A stretch of DNA of 64,000 bases from Saposhnikovia divaricata (GCA_036435485.1 CM071599.1:209287178-209351177); one strand, 5' to 3'. Positions 9,257-22,070 are shown, counted from the stretch's first letter. The notes: generated from the letters alone by a model not told the origin. Numbers and translations are program-made.

Positions 9257-12200
9257 GAATAAACCAAACCAAACCAAACATACCCAGTATATCCCGCTCA
9301 GAGCAGGGTCTGGGGAGGGTAGGATGTACGCAGACCATACCCCCACTTTTAGAGCGGGGAGGCTGTTTCCGTGTAGACCCTCGGCTAAGTGCACGACATA
9401 CAAAAAGTGTGGTAAATACAAAGGAAACCAGCTGATACGGAAATGAACAATGCCATACCTGAGCCCATGGCGTTCTCCACATGGGGCCTACCTATCTGCG
9501 AGGCTATAAGATACTCATAACTTGAAGCGCTCCAATCACACGAAAATCCTGCAGTGAGACAGCACCTAGCCACGATCCCTGTAACTGCAAAACCAGCAAA
9601 CAGAAGACACTAGAAACGCAAAGTGAGAACGCTCAAGTCGAACTACTACAAAATCGCTAGCCGAGACAAGGCACCTCTGAGGCTCTCGACAACAGAGCCA
9701 CAACCTAAAAGGGAATCCACCACTTTGATACGCCGCCTCCAAGCACACCTATCCGCGAGCATGGTCTCATTTAAGTCCAGGGCCTTCAAATCCAACCTGA
9801 GCTGCTCTTCCCACGACCTCCTCGGCCTGCCTCTCCTCCTCGCCCCAACAACCGCCAGGCTCTCGACCCTCCTAACTGGGGCTTCAACCCGCTTCCTACG
9901 AACGTGACCGAACCATTTCAACCTTCCTTCCCTAACTTTCGCAGAAAAAGGCGCCACTTCAAGCTCGCTCCTAAACACCGAGTTCGGGATTCTGTCCAAC
10001 ATCGTGCGCCCACAAGACCACCGCAACATCCTCATTTCAGCCCCTTCCACCTTGCTTACGAGAGCCTTCTTCTCCGCCCAACACTCAGAACCATATAACA
10101 TCGCCGGACGGATAGCCGCTCTATAGAATTTCCCTTTCAACTTTAACGGGACTTTCTTATCGCACATAACCCCTGACGCTGCCCTCCACCTTAGCCACCC
10201 AGCCTTGATACGATGCATGACATCGGCTTCGATCTCACCTTCCTTCTGGATGATCGATCCCAAATACTTGAATTTATCCGTCTGCGGGACGATCTGATCT
10301 TCAATCCTAACCTCCAACCCTTCTACGTTGGCTTCACCACTGAAGTTACACCAGAGATACTCGGTTTTAGAACGGCTCAAACGAAACCCTTGGGACTCCA
10401 AAGTAGATCTCTAAAGCTCCAATTTCTCATTCACCTCCCTCCTCGATTCCGCCACTAGCACGATATCATCCGCGAAGAGCATGCACCAAGTGACAGCATC
10501 TAGAATCCCCCGTGACATGACATCGAGGATAAGGGCGAATAGGAAAGGACTAAGGGCCGACCCCTGATGAAGCCCCATCTCAACAGGGAAGAAACGGGAG
10601 TCCCCCACTGGGGTCCGAACGTAAGAACTATCTTGGGAGTACATGTCTTGAATCACCCTGACGAACGCCGACGACACTCCCCTCTCCTCAAGGCTCTTCC
10701 AAATAGCTTCACGGGGGATGCTATCATACGCCTCTCCAGATCAATGAACACCATATGAAGGTCTTTGCGACGTTCCCTGAACTTCTCCATAAGGCGTCTA
10801 ACGAGATGAATGGCCTCGATCGTTGATCTCCCAGGCATAAATCCAAATTGATTCTCTGAGATATCAACTTCTCTCCTAATCCGACTATCTACCACTCTCT
10901 CCCAAAGTTTCATAGTATGACTGAGTAATTTAATACCCCGGTAATTACTACAACTTTGCGCATCGCCTTTATTCTTGAAAAAAGGGACCACAACACTACG
11001 CCTCCATTCATCTGGCATCTTAGCACCCAAGAGAAGAGCATTGAACAGATCTGTTAGCCATTGGACGCCTACCTCACCAAGACAAAGCCAAACCTCGATT
11101 GGGATAAGATCCGGCCCAGCCGCCTTCCCTCTAGCCATCTTTTGCAAGGCACCCTTGACTTCATCCTTGCTGATGCGCTCACAGGGATCGACGGAAATCA
11201 AAGGCGAAAGCGAGACCTCTTGATCCACACCGGCAGCACTCCTCCTGGTCTCGATGAAAAGATTATGGAAATACGAACTCCACCTCTCCTTAATGGCATC
11301 TTCATTCAATAACACTTGGCCTGCTTCATCTTTAACAAACTTAACAGAACCCAGGTCGCGCCTCCCTCTCTCCCTCGCTTTAGCTAGCTTAAAGATGGCA
11401 TTCGCTCCTTCCTTGGTATCTAGGCGCTTGTACAGCCCTTCATATGCCTCCTCTTTAGCTTTCGCCACTGCCTTTTTTGCCTCTCGTCTCGCCACCTTGT
11501 AAGCTTCCATCTTCCGAATCCTCTCCGGCCCTGTGCAGATCGAAAAAAGCTCTTTAAAGAGTGCAAGTTTAGCCTTAACCTTCTTTTGAACCTCCTCGTT
11601 CCACCACCACGACTCCTTAAGACCACTGAACCTACCTGAGGACACCCCCACCACCTTCTCGCCCACACTCCGAATGGCCTTTGCCATGTTGGACCACCTG
11701 ACGTTAGCATCTCCCCCACTCGAAAAGCCACCATCGTTGAGCAAAGCCTCCCTGAATTCCGCCGCCTTCTCGCCCTTCAAGTCTTTCCAAAGGATTCTAG
11801 GTCTAAACTCTCTCTTCCTGCGAACAACTCGACCCCCCAAGGAAAGATCCATGGCCAACAGCCGGTGCTGGGATGCGCACGCCTCACTCCTGAACACCTT
11901 GCAGTCCACGCAAGCTCTAGCGTCCCGGCTGCGCACAAGTAAGTAATCGATTTGGGTGCTGCGTCCCCCACTACTAAAGGTGATGAGGTGCTCAGCTCTC
12001 TTCTGAAAAACAGAATTCACAATTACCAACTCCTGGGCCGTAGCAAACTCCAACAGAGCGGACCCACCAACATTCCTGGACCCGAAGCCAAAACCCCCAT
12101 GCGCAATGGGAAAACCATCTGACCTCTCGCCAATGTGACCGTTGAAATCGCCACCCAACACTAAAAATTGGTCTGCAGGAAAACTTCCTACCAGCCCGTC

Positions 12201-12322
12201 TAGACAGACCCAAAAAGCCTCCTTCTCAGAGTCACCTAAACCGCCTTGCGGGGCGTACGCACACACCACATTCACCACAAACTCCCCCACCACCACCTTG
12301 ACGGCCATGATCCTGTCATTTG
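9257..12322 (-). mobile_element. RTE-clade LINE, 5'-truncated
   Basis: Read on the minus strand, this element starts inside the endonuclease domain near 12308 and ends with a 3' UTR (9645-9281) and a short pentamer tail of TTTGG units (9280-9261) rather than poly(A). Both the simple-repeat tail and a 3' UTR of this type are characteristic of plant RTE elements. A weak possible target duplication AAAAGTC occurs at 9238-9244 and 12323-12329. Loss of the 5' end is typical of incomplete reverse transcription. Confidence 0.85.
9646..12308 (-). pseudogene. RTE endonuclease-reverse transcriptase, frameshifted and with a nonsense codon
   Basis: From 12308 downwards the frame encodes the distal endonuclease (CAYAPQ, GGDFNGHIG, IDYLLV) and the start of the reverse transcriptase (YRGIKLLSHTMKLWERVV, NQFGFMPGRSTIEAI, MVFIDLE). 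At about 10731-10736 the frame shifts by one base. The next frame carries GLHQGSALSPFLFALILD and the FADDIVLV catalytic box. An in-frame TAG at 10411-10413 separates this from the C-terminal part (SKTEYLWCNF, KYLGSIIQ, LKWFGHVRR), which ends at 9646. The N-terminal part of the endonuclease is missing. The protein cannot be made intact. Confidence 0.9.
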
Positions 12323-12329
12323 AAAAGTC

Positions 12330-12900
12330 TTGTAGTTTAGGACAAGATTTTACATGACTTTTACATTATTATTTTATTTTCTTTCATCTTTTATTTTAGA
12401 AATTTGTCATTTTCCTCTCACACAAAGAATTTCTCTCTTTTACATACACAAATCATGGTACGTACAGAAATCATCTTTTTACCTATACACACATATGATT
12501 TAAAATTCATAATTATTTTATATTGTAAATGAAAAATTTTATAAGTAATATTATTATTACACCTTTTTATTATAAAATTTTTAACAAACTTAAAATTTAT
12601 GATTTTTTTCTTTGTATTACTTATTTATTGCATTTTATATCCATATTAATATGCAAAGGTCAATTGTGATGCTATTATTTTCAGGAAAGTTGTTGGGTGG
12701 ATTACCCGGGAAACCTTTGTAATCATTTTTAGTGTCAAGAATATTTATATTCAATTTGTTAAGCATGGAAACAATACGAATATTTGTTTAGCTCGTATAA
12801 TTATTTTTCAACCAAATTATATGGTCGATTGGGGGTTTGTCCTGACTGAGTTTTAATTATCTTAATGAAATGCTTTATTTGTTTGTCCAAAAAAAAAACA
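12330..12900. repeat. AT-rich spacer ending in a retroposon 3' terminus
   Basis: No gene. The last part (about 12660-12898) contains TTTGTTTAGCTCGTATAATT, then GGGTTTGTCCTGACTGAG, then TTTGTTTGTCC and an A tract. The same order of motifs occurs at 13.7-13.83 kb and 14.0-14.2 kb, so I read it as the 3' end of a LINE or SINE-like family. Confidence 0.55.
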
Positions 12901-13835
12901 AAAGCAGTTACCAGAAAATTGAAGCTTAGTTGAAAAAACTTTACACTCACTATATCACTAAAACCTCTCTCTCTTTGTTTTCTTCGCATGAGAGTCGACT
13001 CCCCATCATCATAGCCGCCGCCCCTTTTCTTTATCACAGCTTCGTTTCCCCTATCAATCCATCCTTCAATTCTCCTCCCAATCATCTAATCCCCCCTCTT
13101 TTGTTTTTATTCCAATCTTTTTCAATAAAAATCGAACCGAAGCCAAACATCTAGAATTTATTTCTTAGATCTATATTGGTTTTGAGTTCAACTCCGTAAA
13201 TAAAAAATACCTTTAGATTCAAATTATCCTCCTTAACATCATACCAAAATTTGGTGTCATTCCGAGATCTTTGAATTTTTGGTTTTAGTCTCGCCTTTTG
13301 GCGTGTGTTACCCTTTTTATTGGGATGTTATGGTATATTTTTTTGATGTTGGTATGTGTTTTGTTCCTGGTTACTTTGAAAATGATTCATGTGGTTTTGT
13401 GGGAGACCTGTAATTCGTGCATTGGATTTGGGCTGGTGTCGGATATTACAAGAGCTTACTTTTCACAACTAAAATTTGTTCATCTTATGAGATCTTTCAC
13501 TTTCGGCATGTCTATAGCTGGTTTTCGGTATGTAGATAGCTGAGGTGTTTCTGAACATTGGACTACAGGTGGTGCGTACGTGAAGGTCATTTTTGATATT
13601 ACTGGTTCCAGGATTGGTGCAGAATTGATTGATCAGAAAGCCATTTTAATCTTTTTTAATTCAAAGAATTTCGAAATTCATGATGCTAAATAGTCTGAAA
13701 ACATAAGTGGCTATGTGTTTAGATCGTTTATTTGTTTACATTCAGATTGTAATGTCAGTTCAGGGGTTTGTCCTGATTGTGATTTGAGTTGATGTAAGTT
13801 TATAAAATTCCCTTGTTTGTCAAAAAAAAAAAAAA
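12901..13835 (+). repeat. Candidate poly(A)-tailed retroposon
   Basis: A pyrimidine-rich start (CTCTCTCTTTG, near 12966) is followed by GC-richer sequence and, at about 13720-13835, the shared 3' motif order: GATCGTTTATTTGTTTACAT, GGGGTTTGTCCTGATTGTG, CTTGTTTGTC and an A tract. It could be a chimeric or non-autonomous LINE derivative. Only short reading frames occur (the longest is 81 codons), none of which I recognise. I found no clear target duplication, so the 5' boundary is uncertain. Confidence 0.45.
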
Positions 13836-13969
13836 CTTGATTCATGACAACATAGTTTCTAATGTGGTTGAAGAAGTTGAAGCTCCTGAAAATTTTTCAA
13901 ACTTCATAAACTTCTTAAATCAATGTTAAATGTTGTGATAAGTATCAAAATTATATCCAATATATAATT

Positions 13970-14220
13970 AACGCAGGAGGGTTAAATTCATGATGATAAA
14001 CAGTTTGAAAACACAAACGGCTATTTGTTTAGCTCGTTTATTTATTTTTATTCAGGTTGTAGTGTTAGTACAGAGGTTTGTCCTGACAGTGATTTGTGTT
14101 TTTACATGTCTCTTTCATATCAGATTTTTTATGGGAGTTCTGTTCCTATTGAAGTTAAGTATGTAATTTTAATTTTAATGTTAACAAAATTTCTTTGCTT
14201 GTCAAATAAAAACGTAGGAG
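13970..14220 (+). repeat. Third copy of the retroposon 3' terminus
   Basis: TCATGATGATAAACAGT at about 13988 matches TCATGATGCTAAATAGT at about 13678. It is followed by the same series of motifs, including GAGGTTTGTCCTGACAGTG and TTGCTTGTCAAATAAAAA. Partial, with no coding capacity. Confidence 0.5.
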
Positions 14221-14768
14221 GGTTAATATGAATTGATCGTCAGTCTCCTAAAACTAAAAAATAGCTGTAGAGAGAAAGACTCTCTACTAAATCCTTTTTT
14301 TTTTTTGAAATAAACTCTCTACTAAATCCTATAACTGATGTATACGGTAGCACACATGCACACCACAATTTCATATACACAGTACACATGAGTAACACAA
14401 AATATAATCATTATCCCTATTACAACTAACAAAAATAAAAAAGTTTATGTCAATCAAAAAATCAAAACAAATTTATATGTAATATTATATAAAATTTAGA
14501 AATATGGCTAATAAGAATGAAATAATAAAAATCAGAAAATAATATTATTTTAGATTGTAAATAACAAAATATTATGATAAGATTTAAAAAATAAAATGTT
14601 AATATGTTACACTTCGATGTACCATAATTAAATAAATACTATAAATAGGAAGTAGATAATAATAATAGTCTTATATTCTTATAAGTTATAACATAAAAAA
14701 TAGAATTAAAATATAATAATATATCCCCAACACATACTAAATAGAATTGGAAAATATTGAAAAGAACA

Positions 14769-14771
<3 letters not shown>
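14221..14771. other. AT-rich spacer
   Basis: Very AT-rich with a poly(T) run near 14297. It contains a short direct duplication of ACTCTCTACTAAATCCT (about 14280 and 14317). Nothing else recognisable. Confidence 0.4.

Positions 14772-14826
<55 letters not shown>
14772..14826. repeat. (TA)n microsatellite
   Basis: About 55 bp of uninterrupted TA dinucleotide, immediately before the inverted-repeat element. Confidence 0.95.
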
Positions 14827-14829
<3 letters not shown>

Positions 14830-14838
14830 TTGCACTCC

Positions 14839-15148
14839 ATAACAAACAATAAAAAACACCTCATATCTAATCTAATATAAGAGTTTCGTCATGACACCCA
14901 ATACAAAACGTTGTTATTTTTTTATCCTATATCTATCCAGCAAAGAAAATAAAAAATAAAAAAATTTACTGTTCATGATGACGTCACTGCTAACATCAGC
15001 ATGACATCATCATGAACAGTATTTTTTTATATTTTTTATTTTTTTGCTTGATGGATAGAGGGTAAAAAAATAACAACTTTTTGTATTGGGTGTCCCTAGC
15101 GGGGCCATTGGATCTATTAGATCTAAGGTGTTCTTTATTGTTTGTTAT
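14839..15148. mobile_element. Long-inverted-repeat MITE, copy 1
   Basis: About 310 bp that folds almost entirely on itself. The left arm begins ATAACAAACAATAAAAAACA and the right arm ends with the near-complement TGTTCTTTATTGTTTGTTAT. Inner arms match at CACCCAATACAAAA versus TTTTGTATTGGGTG and at TACTGTTCATGATGACGTC versus GACATCATCATGAACAGTA. No coding region. It shares GATAGAGGGTA and CCCTAGCGGGGCC with elements at 15.2-15.7 and 23.1-23.3 kb. Confidence 0.8.
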
Positions 15149-15190
15149 ATAAGTGTGTTCTGTGTGGAGCAATGACATATATATATATAT

Positions 15191-15722
15191 AGAGTCCTAC
15201 TCTACTACAAACTAAAATTAACTACAAACTAAACACTAATTCAATATTTCATGCTAATCTAATGATCAAACTAGGGGTACCCCAATACAAAAAGTGTTTA
15301 AAATAATTGGCTCCATTCAGCAAAAAAATAAAAAAAATAAAAAAATAAAAAATTTCACTATTCACGTGATGACGTGGCAGTGGATTTCACTGGTTAACGG
15401 TGCTTCGCACCTTCTTGTACGGCGCTTCGCGCCTTTATCATTCTAAAGTTGTAAGGAATGGCAATCAATGGTAAAGGCAATAGACGATTGACGGGTGTGT
15501 CGAGGGCCTACGGCCCTCATGACTACCTAACTCATCCGTTTACTGTCTTAAATGCTTTGCATTTCCACGGCAAGTTTTTTTTTTTTTTTTTTTGGTGGAT
15601 AGAGCCAATTATTTTAAGCATTTTTTGTGAAGATACCCTTGGCGGGAACCTTAGAATAAATGAAATATAATTAATCTAGTGTTAGTTTGTAGTTTGTATT
15701 TAAGGATTTGTTTGTATTTGAG
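15191..15722. mobile_element. Long-inverted-repeat MITE, copy 2, with a foreign-looking core
   Basis: The arms are related to copy 1. The left arm has CTACAAACTAAACACTAATT, CCCCAATACAAAAAGTG and AATAATTGGCTCCATTCAGC. The right arm has the complements GGTGGATAGAGCCAATTATT, GAAGATACCCTTGG and TAGTGTTAGTTTGTAGTTTG. Between them (about 15360-15575) lies a core of near-balanced base composition that does not fold with the arms and contains four tight hairpins. Confidence 0.75.
15399..15564. repeat. Four mini-hairpins with three-base loops
   Basis: GGTGC-TTC-GCACC (15399-15411), GGCGC-TTC-GCGCC (15421-15433), GAGGGCC-TAC-GGCCCTC (15502-15518) and AAATGC-TTT-GCATTT (15550-15564). Each is a perfect 5-7 bp stem with a T-Y/A-C/T loop, yet the stem sequences all differ. 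They lie in the core of MITE copy 2. Confidence 0.85.
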
Positions 15723-15727
15723 CAAAA

Positions 15728-15759
<32 letters not shown>

Positions 15760-15765
15760 CGCTTT
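15723..15765. repeat. (TA)n microsatellite
   Basis: Short TA run at about 15730-15758 next to the right end of MITE copy 2, mirroring the TA runs at 14.8 and 15.18 kb. Confidence 0.85.
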
Positions 15766-16043
15766 CCTGCTCAACATCACCATAAACTACTCCGAAACCC
15801 GCCTAAACATTTCTTGAATTGATGTCAGAATATTGTTCTTGAACACTTGGTTCTGCAAAATAAAATTTGTTCTGCAATATGTATATTTGTGATGTATTTC
15901 GATGATATTATTCAAAAAAGTCTAACTAATCTTGGTAATGATCGTGGAAATATGTTAAATGCAATGTAAAATGCTGATGAATGTATGCAGAACAAAGGTG
16001 GACTCCAGGACTCCACAAAAAACATGGTCTCCACTGAACCCAA

Positions 16044-16999
<956 letters not shown>

Positions 17000-17000
<1 letters not shown>

Positions 17001-17001
17001 T

Positions 17002-17038
<37 letters not shown>

Positions 17039-17190
17039 TTTATATTAAAAAAAATACGTAATATATATATATATATAATAAATTATGTAATATAAATATA
17101 TATATATTCTTTATATTAAAAAAAATACGTAATATATATAGATATATATATATATATTACATATTTTTTTAATATAAAGAATATTTATAA
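17000..17190. repeat. Duplicated and inverted AT block
   Basis: TTCTTTATATTAAAAAAAAT followed by ACGTAATATATA occurs twice in direct orientation (about 17036 and 17108). It then occurs once inverted, as ATTTTTTTAATATAAAGAAT (about 17164-17183). TA runs separate the copies. It could form a cruciform. Confidence 0.75.
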
Positions 17191-17728
17191 TAAATTAATA
17201 TATTAAATTAAAACCAATTAGGATTATATAAATATATAATATTAAGCGATTTTTGCAAGATGAATTTTCCTTACAATATTACGAATTATTTTTCATAAAA
17301 ATATATAATAGCCAATTAGAATTTCCTACTAAAATTAAATTAATTATAAAAAGCAATCACAATGATATATTATTATATAATAGCACATCTGTTCTTTGCC
17401 CCACTCTCTACGTATAGAGCTATTTTCCGAAATTTCGTATTTATTAATTATTTTTAACATAAATATATTATTTTAATGCATGGGTCTATTTTATTTATAT
17501 TATAAAATATAATATTTTAATATCTCAAACACTCGATCCATAATCATAATCATAAGGTACAAACAAATTTGAATAAATCCACTCTATTCAATTAAATATT
17601 TTAAAATTTTAAAAATATTTCCTACACCATTCCAAATACACATTCAAAATTTAAGTAATATAAACTTTAAATTAATCAATTATAAAAAAATTAAATTCAA
17701 TCAATTAAAATATTAAAAAATCAATTTT
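17191..17728. other. AT-rich non-coding DNA
   Basis: Nothing recognisable beyond high AT content and short TA tracts. Confidence 0.35.
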
Positions 17729-18275
17729 AAACTAATTATCATCAACATTTTACTTATCAGTATTTTTTAGTTATGCAAGAATTAATGGAACAAATAAATT
17801 AACTTGATGATATATTTGAATTATTCAAGATACTGAATAGACTCTCAAATAGTATTAGACAATATTTGGTGTATATATTATCAATCCAAAAAATAAAATT
17901 CATTACAGAGTCAATAAAAATATTGTTAGTGAATGTTTTCATAGAAAATTGGTTAACTCAGCGGAAAAATTCTAATAAATCACTATTTTTTGATATTTCA
18001 TAAACCAATTATCATTAACATTTTACTTATCAGTATTTTTTAGTTATGCAAGAATTAATGGAACACATAAATTGACTTGACGATATATTTGAATTATTCA
18101 AGATACTGAATAGACTCTCAAATTGTATTAGACATTATTTGGTGTATATATTATCAATCCAAAAAGTAAAATTCATTACAGTGTCAATAAAAATATTGTT
18201 AGTGAATGTTTTCATAGCAAATTGGTCAACTCAGCGCAAAATTCTAATAAATCACTATTTTTTTGATATTTCATA
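17729..18275. repeat. 273-bp tandem duplication
   Basis: Copy 1 starts AAACTAATTATCATCAAC at 17729 and copy 2 starts AAACCAATTATCATTAAC at 18002, and they remain similar throughout. A partial third repeat of the last 70 bp or so (ATTTCATAGTAAATTGG...) follows at about 18267. The copies have diverged slightly, so the event is not recent. Confidence 0.85.
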
Positions 18276-21220
18276 GTAAATTGGATAACTCAACGCACAA
18301 ATTCTAATAAATCATTTTTTTTATAGATAATTAATTTATCAACAAAAGGGCATATGTCATCTACACAAATAATCATTCAAATTTTCTTCTAAATCACTGT
18401 TTTTTATAGGTAAATAATTTATCAATAAAATATCATACATCTATAAAAATAATCAAGACTGGACAAACATATTAAAATAGATCATATCAAGATAACAAGG
18501 GTTTTTAATCCAAACTACAATCGTTGATCAGATCTTAAATTGCGATACATCACTCGCTTATATCATTAAAATATATAGTCTTTTGGGCGAAATAATCCAA
18601 CAATTTATTTATTCTATAATCGTGAGAGAAATACATATGCGATTTGTGAGAACGTATTTGAACAACTGACCATAACTGCGATTCTATATTATCCAAATCA
18701 ATGAACCAATATAATAAAATCCTGTAGATCTAAGATCATTGAAGCCAAAATAAAGGAACCTCATTTTCAAAAGAGAAAGAACAAAACCCAATATATGGAT
18801 AGACAAAATCCGTTAACGGGATACTAGACTCTCAGTAAAGAGATATATTTATTGAAAAATAAAGTAAAATCAAGAAAAAGAAACGGAAGTTACATTCATA
18901 AGGAAAAAGTACAAAATCCAATATATCAGTAGATAAAACCCACCAACATGGTACTAGACTCTCAACAGAAAGATATTTATTGAAAAACAAAGCAATATCA
19001 AGGAAAACAATAAAAATGAGCTAGTCATCAACCAAAATGGAGATGTCAACCCATAAACTTTAGTTTAGTATTTTTTTAGGAGAGGAGGGGAGAGAGAAAC
19101 GGCTATAGCAATCATTCAAAATTAAATATTATTGATAACTATATAGGTCAATACATATAAAATTATATATTGTTTCTAATAAAATGTGCCCATTTTAATT
19201 TTGTATTCATGAATTCAAGTAATAGTATTCAATTCTCATATCCTATCTAAGAGCACACATATCGAATTTGTTTGGTTGCTTAATAATATTTATTTTTAAT
19301 ATCAACAAAATCTTAAATATAGGTAAAACTTAATTAAAAATATTAAAAATTAAAATAATTGTTAAACACAAACAATATTAATTATATCTATACAAAAACT
19401 AAAAATTAAAATAATTAACTTTAGTCAAATATAACATATTATACGAATTAACATAATATGTAAAATTTTAAAATATGTTAAAAAATAATTCTTTTATACA
19501 CAAAGTGAAAATTTTATGTAAATTAAAGAAAAATACATCTTAAATATATCAATAAAATTTGAGATTGAATAGAAGTTCAAATTACTAAATTAGTATTGAC
19601 TAATTCTAATAAAATATTTGAATAAAAATAAATAAAATAATATGTCTTACATCTATAATACAACATAAAATAATTTCAAATTATATTATTATATGATTTG
19701 TGTATCGGGTTTCGATAGTGGATCGGGTTTCAGATTTTGGATAAGATATCAGTTTGGTACAACTTAAATCCAAATGCAAATCGATACTATTTCGGGTTTA
19801 AAATTTATATCCAAACCTGAACCCAAAAATTCAGGTTCGGTATATCCAAAATTTTGGTGTACGGATCGAGTACTGTCAGATCGAATTAATTTTCCTTCTT
19901 TATTTATGGGTAAAAGAAAACTAATATTTTTCTTTTTTGCCACGAAATAAAGTTTTCATTCAACTTTCAAATCGTTTAACAGTACATGAATCAAATCAGA
20001 GTGGACATTTTCCCCTCCCTAAATACAGTTAGCTATTGAACTACTGTGTCTCGCTATGAATTTTAATATACCATATTCAGATAGAAAAGAATAAAAAATT
20101 CAACATACAAACTCCTAAGCTGAATATACACATTTTAAGTTGAAATTAAAAACAAGCTGATGGCAATCACCATAAACTCTAACAGTCATTTCTTACTCAA
20201 AGAACGGGATATATGGGATTTGTTTGGTTAATTGATAATGTTCATTTTTCTATAGTAAATCAATTCACTAATAAAAGAACATAAAATTTGTAAAAATGAT
20301 ATGGAACAAACATACAGAAACCAGATTAAATGAAAGTTTTCCTTTATCATAATTACGTTCGTTTAATGGATCTTGCACAGTAGTGATCCATTATCAAATC
20401 GCTGAAACATGCAATCTTTTTTTTAGAGACAATCTAATGATTTATAACGATCATTAGAAATTATTGTTTACGAATTTTTAATATCTATTCGAAAAATTGA
20501 TCGCGACCCATGTAAATATTTGAATATTAATATAATAAAAATTATAGAAACCCAGTGTATTGCACATATAAATATACCCAATTTTCAAAATAACAAAACT
20601 AAAAATATGGATAAAAACTTATGAACTTGGTTGAAAGATTCTCAAAAGTGAGAGAAAGCAAATGAAAAATAAAATAAAGAAAAAAATAATAAAGAGGTGT
20701 GTAGTTAACCAATCAATATGACAACTCACTTTTTGGAAATTTTGTTTGGAAATTTTTTTGGTACCTTTAGAATTTCTCCAAAAAATTGCTCATTTCCTAT
20801 TTTATTGCATTTATAGAATGAAAAATATGTATTTGATTTAATTTACTATTAATAATAATTGTGTTTTTATTGTTCTCTAAGCCTAATCCTCAAAACATGA
20901 TTATATTGAAACGAATTTTCTATAAAAATAGCATAAAATGTCGTTCAATTACTTTGGGAAAAACAAAAGGGAATAAGAAAATTGAAATATATCTCAGGTA
21001 AATTTTATCATATATCAAATGAATGTATTTTGATATTAATCTTATTTTGTTTATACAATTTTTCAAAAACTTTTAACACGCGTTCATACAATTATACATA
21101 ATTTGAGGAAATTTACTTGAGATTCATATCGGGTTCGTTATTCTCAAAGCAAAATATAACAAAATAATTTATTTTTTGATATACTATATATTTTTGTAAC
21201 TATTTTAAAATTTTAAAATT
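18276..21220. other. AT-rich intergenic DNA, no gene seen
   Basis: Long gene-free stretch. CCAATATATGGATAGACAAA (about 18788) recurs diverged near 18917, each followed by GGTACTAGACTCTCA-like sequence, giving a loose 130-bp direct repeat. At 19.72-19.88 kb ATCGGGTTTCGA-type words recur. CCCAGTGTATTGCACA at 20551 is another Helitron-hairpin-like word. No long open frame. Confidence 0.4.
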
Positions 21221-21255
21221 GTGCTTTTGGTGTGTAGCACGGGTAAAATGCTAGT
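21221..21255 (+). mobile_element. Helitron-like 3' terminus
   Basis: GTGCTTTTGGTGTGTAGCAC can form a short stem and is followed by GGGTAAAATGCTAGT. Plant Helitrons end in CTRR (here CTAG at 21251-21254, then T) about 10 bp after a hairpin. I could not place the 5' TC end. Confidence 0.5.
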
Positions 21256-21327
21256 TTTAGAATTAACTATAAGTTAATAATTATTAAGTACAAAAAGGTA
21301 AATTTTAACTGGTGAGAATTTAAACAT

Positions 21328-21360
21328 ACTAGCTTATAACTTGTGCAATGCACGAGTTTC
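21328..21360 (-). mobile_element. Helitron-like 3' terminus, opposite orientation
   Basis: On the minus strand CTCGTGCATTGCACAAG is followed by TTATAAGCTAGTATG. This is again a GTGC/GCAC hairpin followed by CTAGT. It faces away from the terminus at 21255, so two elements abut here. Confidence 0.5.
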
Positions 21361-21544
21361 TTGTATTATATTATAAATTTTATTTAATATAATAATTATG
21401 TTTTTATACAATCATTCTTTTTAATACTTTTTTTAATTTTAATTTGATATAATTTAATATACTCATGTTTACGGATTATACTAATATTTCCTTATTATAA
21501 ACAACGTATACGATTTTTAATATATTTATTAATAATTGAGAAAT

Positions 21545-21735
21545 ATGATGTGATATTTTTCGGTATATATTAGTGATTGTAAGATTTGTTGTAATTAAAA
21601 AGGTAACGTGTTTTAATTATAAAGGAAATATTAATGATTGAAAGATATGATAATATTGATCTTTTTAGGTGTTTATAAAAGGTAATATCTTCAACTAAAA
21701 GTAAATGTGAAAAAGACAATCGACTAATTACCATA
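21545..21735. repeat. Dispersed repeat, copy 1
   Basis: The block from GATATTTTTCGGTATATAT to AAAGACAATCGACTAATTAC has a near-copy at about 22178-22372 and a partial one at 22415-22520. They flank the palindromic array. Shared words include GGTAACGTGTTTTAATT and GTTTATAAAAGGTAATAT. Confidence 0.75.
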
Positions 21736-21833
21736 AACCCATATGAGAGAATTACCAAAATGCCTATTTTTCACAAGTTTTTGCCCAAAATACTGATTTT
21801 GAAAAAAATGGCCCGAAATACCGACGGGATACG

Positions 21834-22070
21834 GAGAATCGTCCTCCGTGTTAGCATAATACGGAACACCGTGTTCCGTATTATGCATGATACGGAACAC
21901 CATCTTCCGTGTTATGCATGATACGGAACACGGTGTTCCGTATCCGTGCATGATACGGAACATGGTGTTCCGCAACACCTCATGATACGGAACACGGTGT
22001 TCCGCAACACCCCATGATACGGAACACGGTGTTCCGCAACACCCCTCATATCACGGTAGACGGTGTAGCG
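21834..22070. repeat. Palindromic minisatellite
   Basis: Six or seven units of about 31-34 bp, each centred on a dyad. The best is ACGGAACACCGTGTTCCGT (within 21860-21880, a 10-bp perfect stem around one base). Later units read CATGATACGGAACACGGTG followed by TTCCGCAACACC. The first (ACGGAGAATCGTCCTCCGT) and the last (CACGGTAGACGGTG) are diverged. GC content is far above the surroundings. Reading frames across it are repeat translations. Confidence 0.9.

Noticed and set aside
9623..12357. Several plus-strand frames of 60-94 codons
   Set aside because: Antisense shadows of the RTE reverse transcriptase.
13298..13543. 81-codon hydrophobic frame
   Set aside because: It lies within a poly(A)-tailed retroposon-like unit, has no similarity I recognise and is T-rich by composition.
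21724..21978. 84-codon minus-strand frame over the palindromic array
   Set aside because: It is a repeat translation (recurring FRIMH-like words) with no start context or neighbouring exon.
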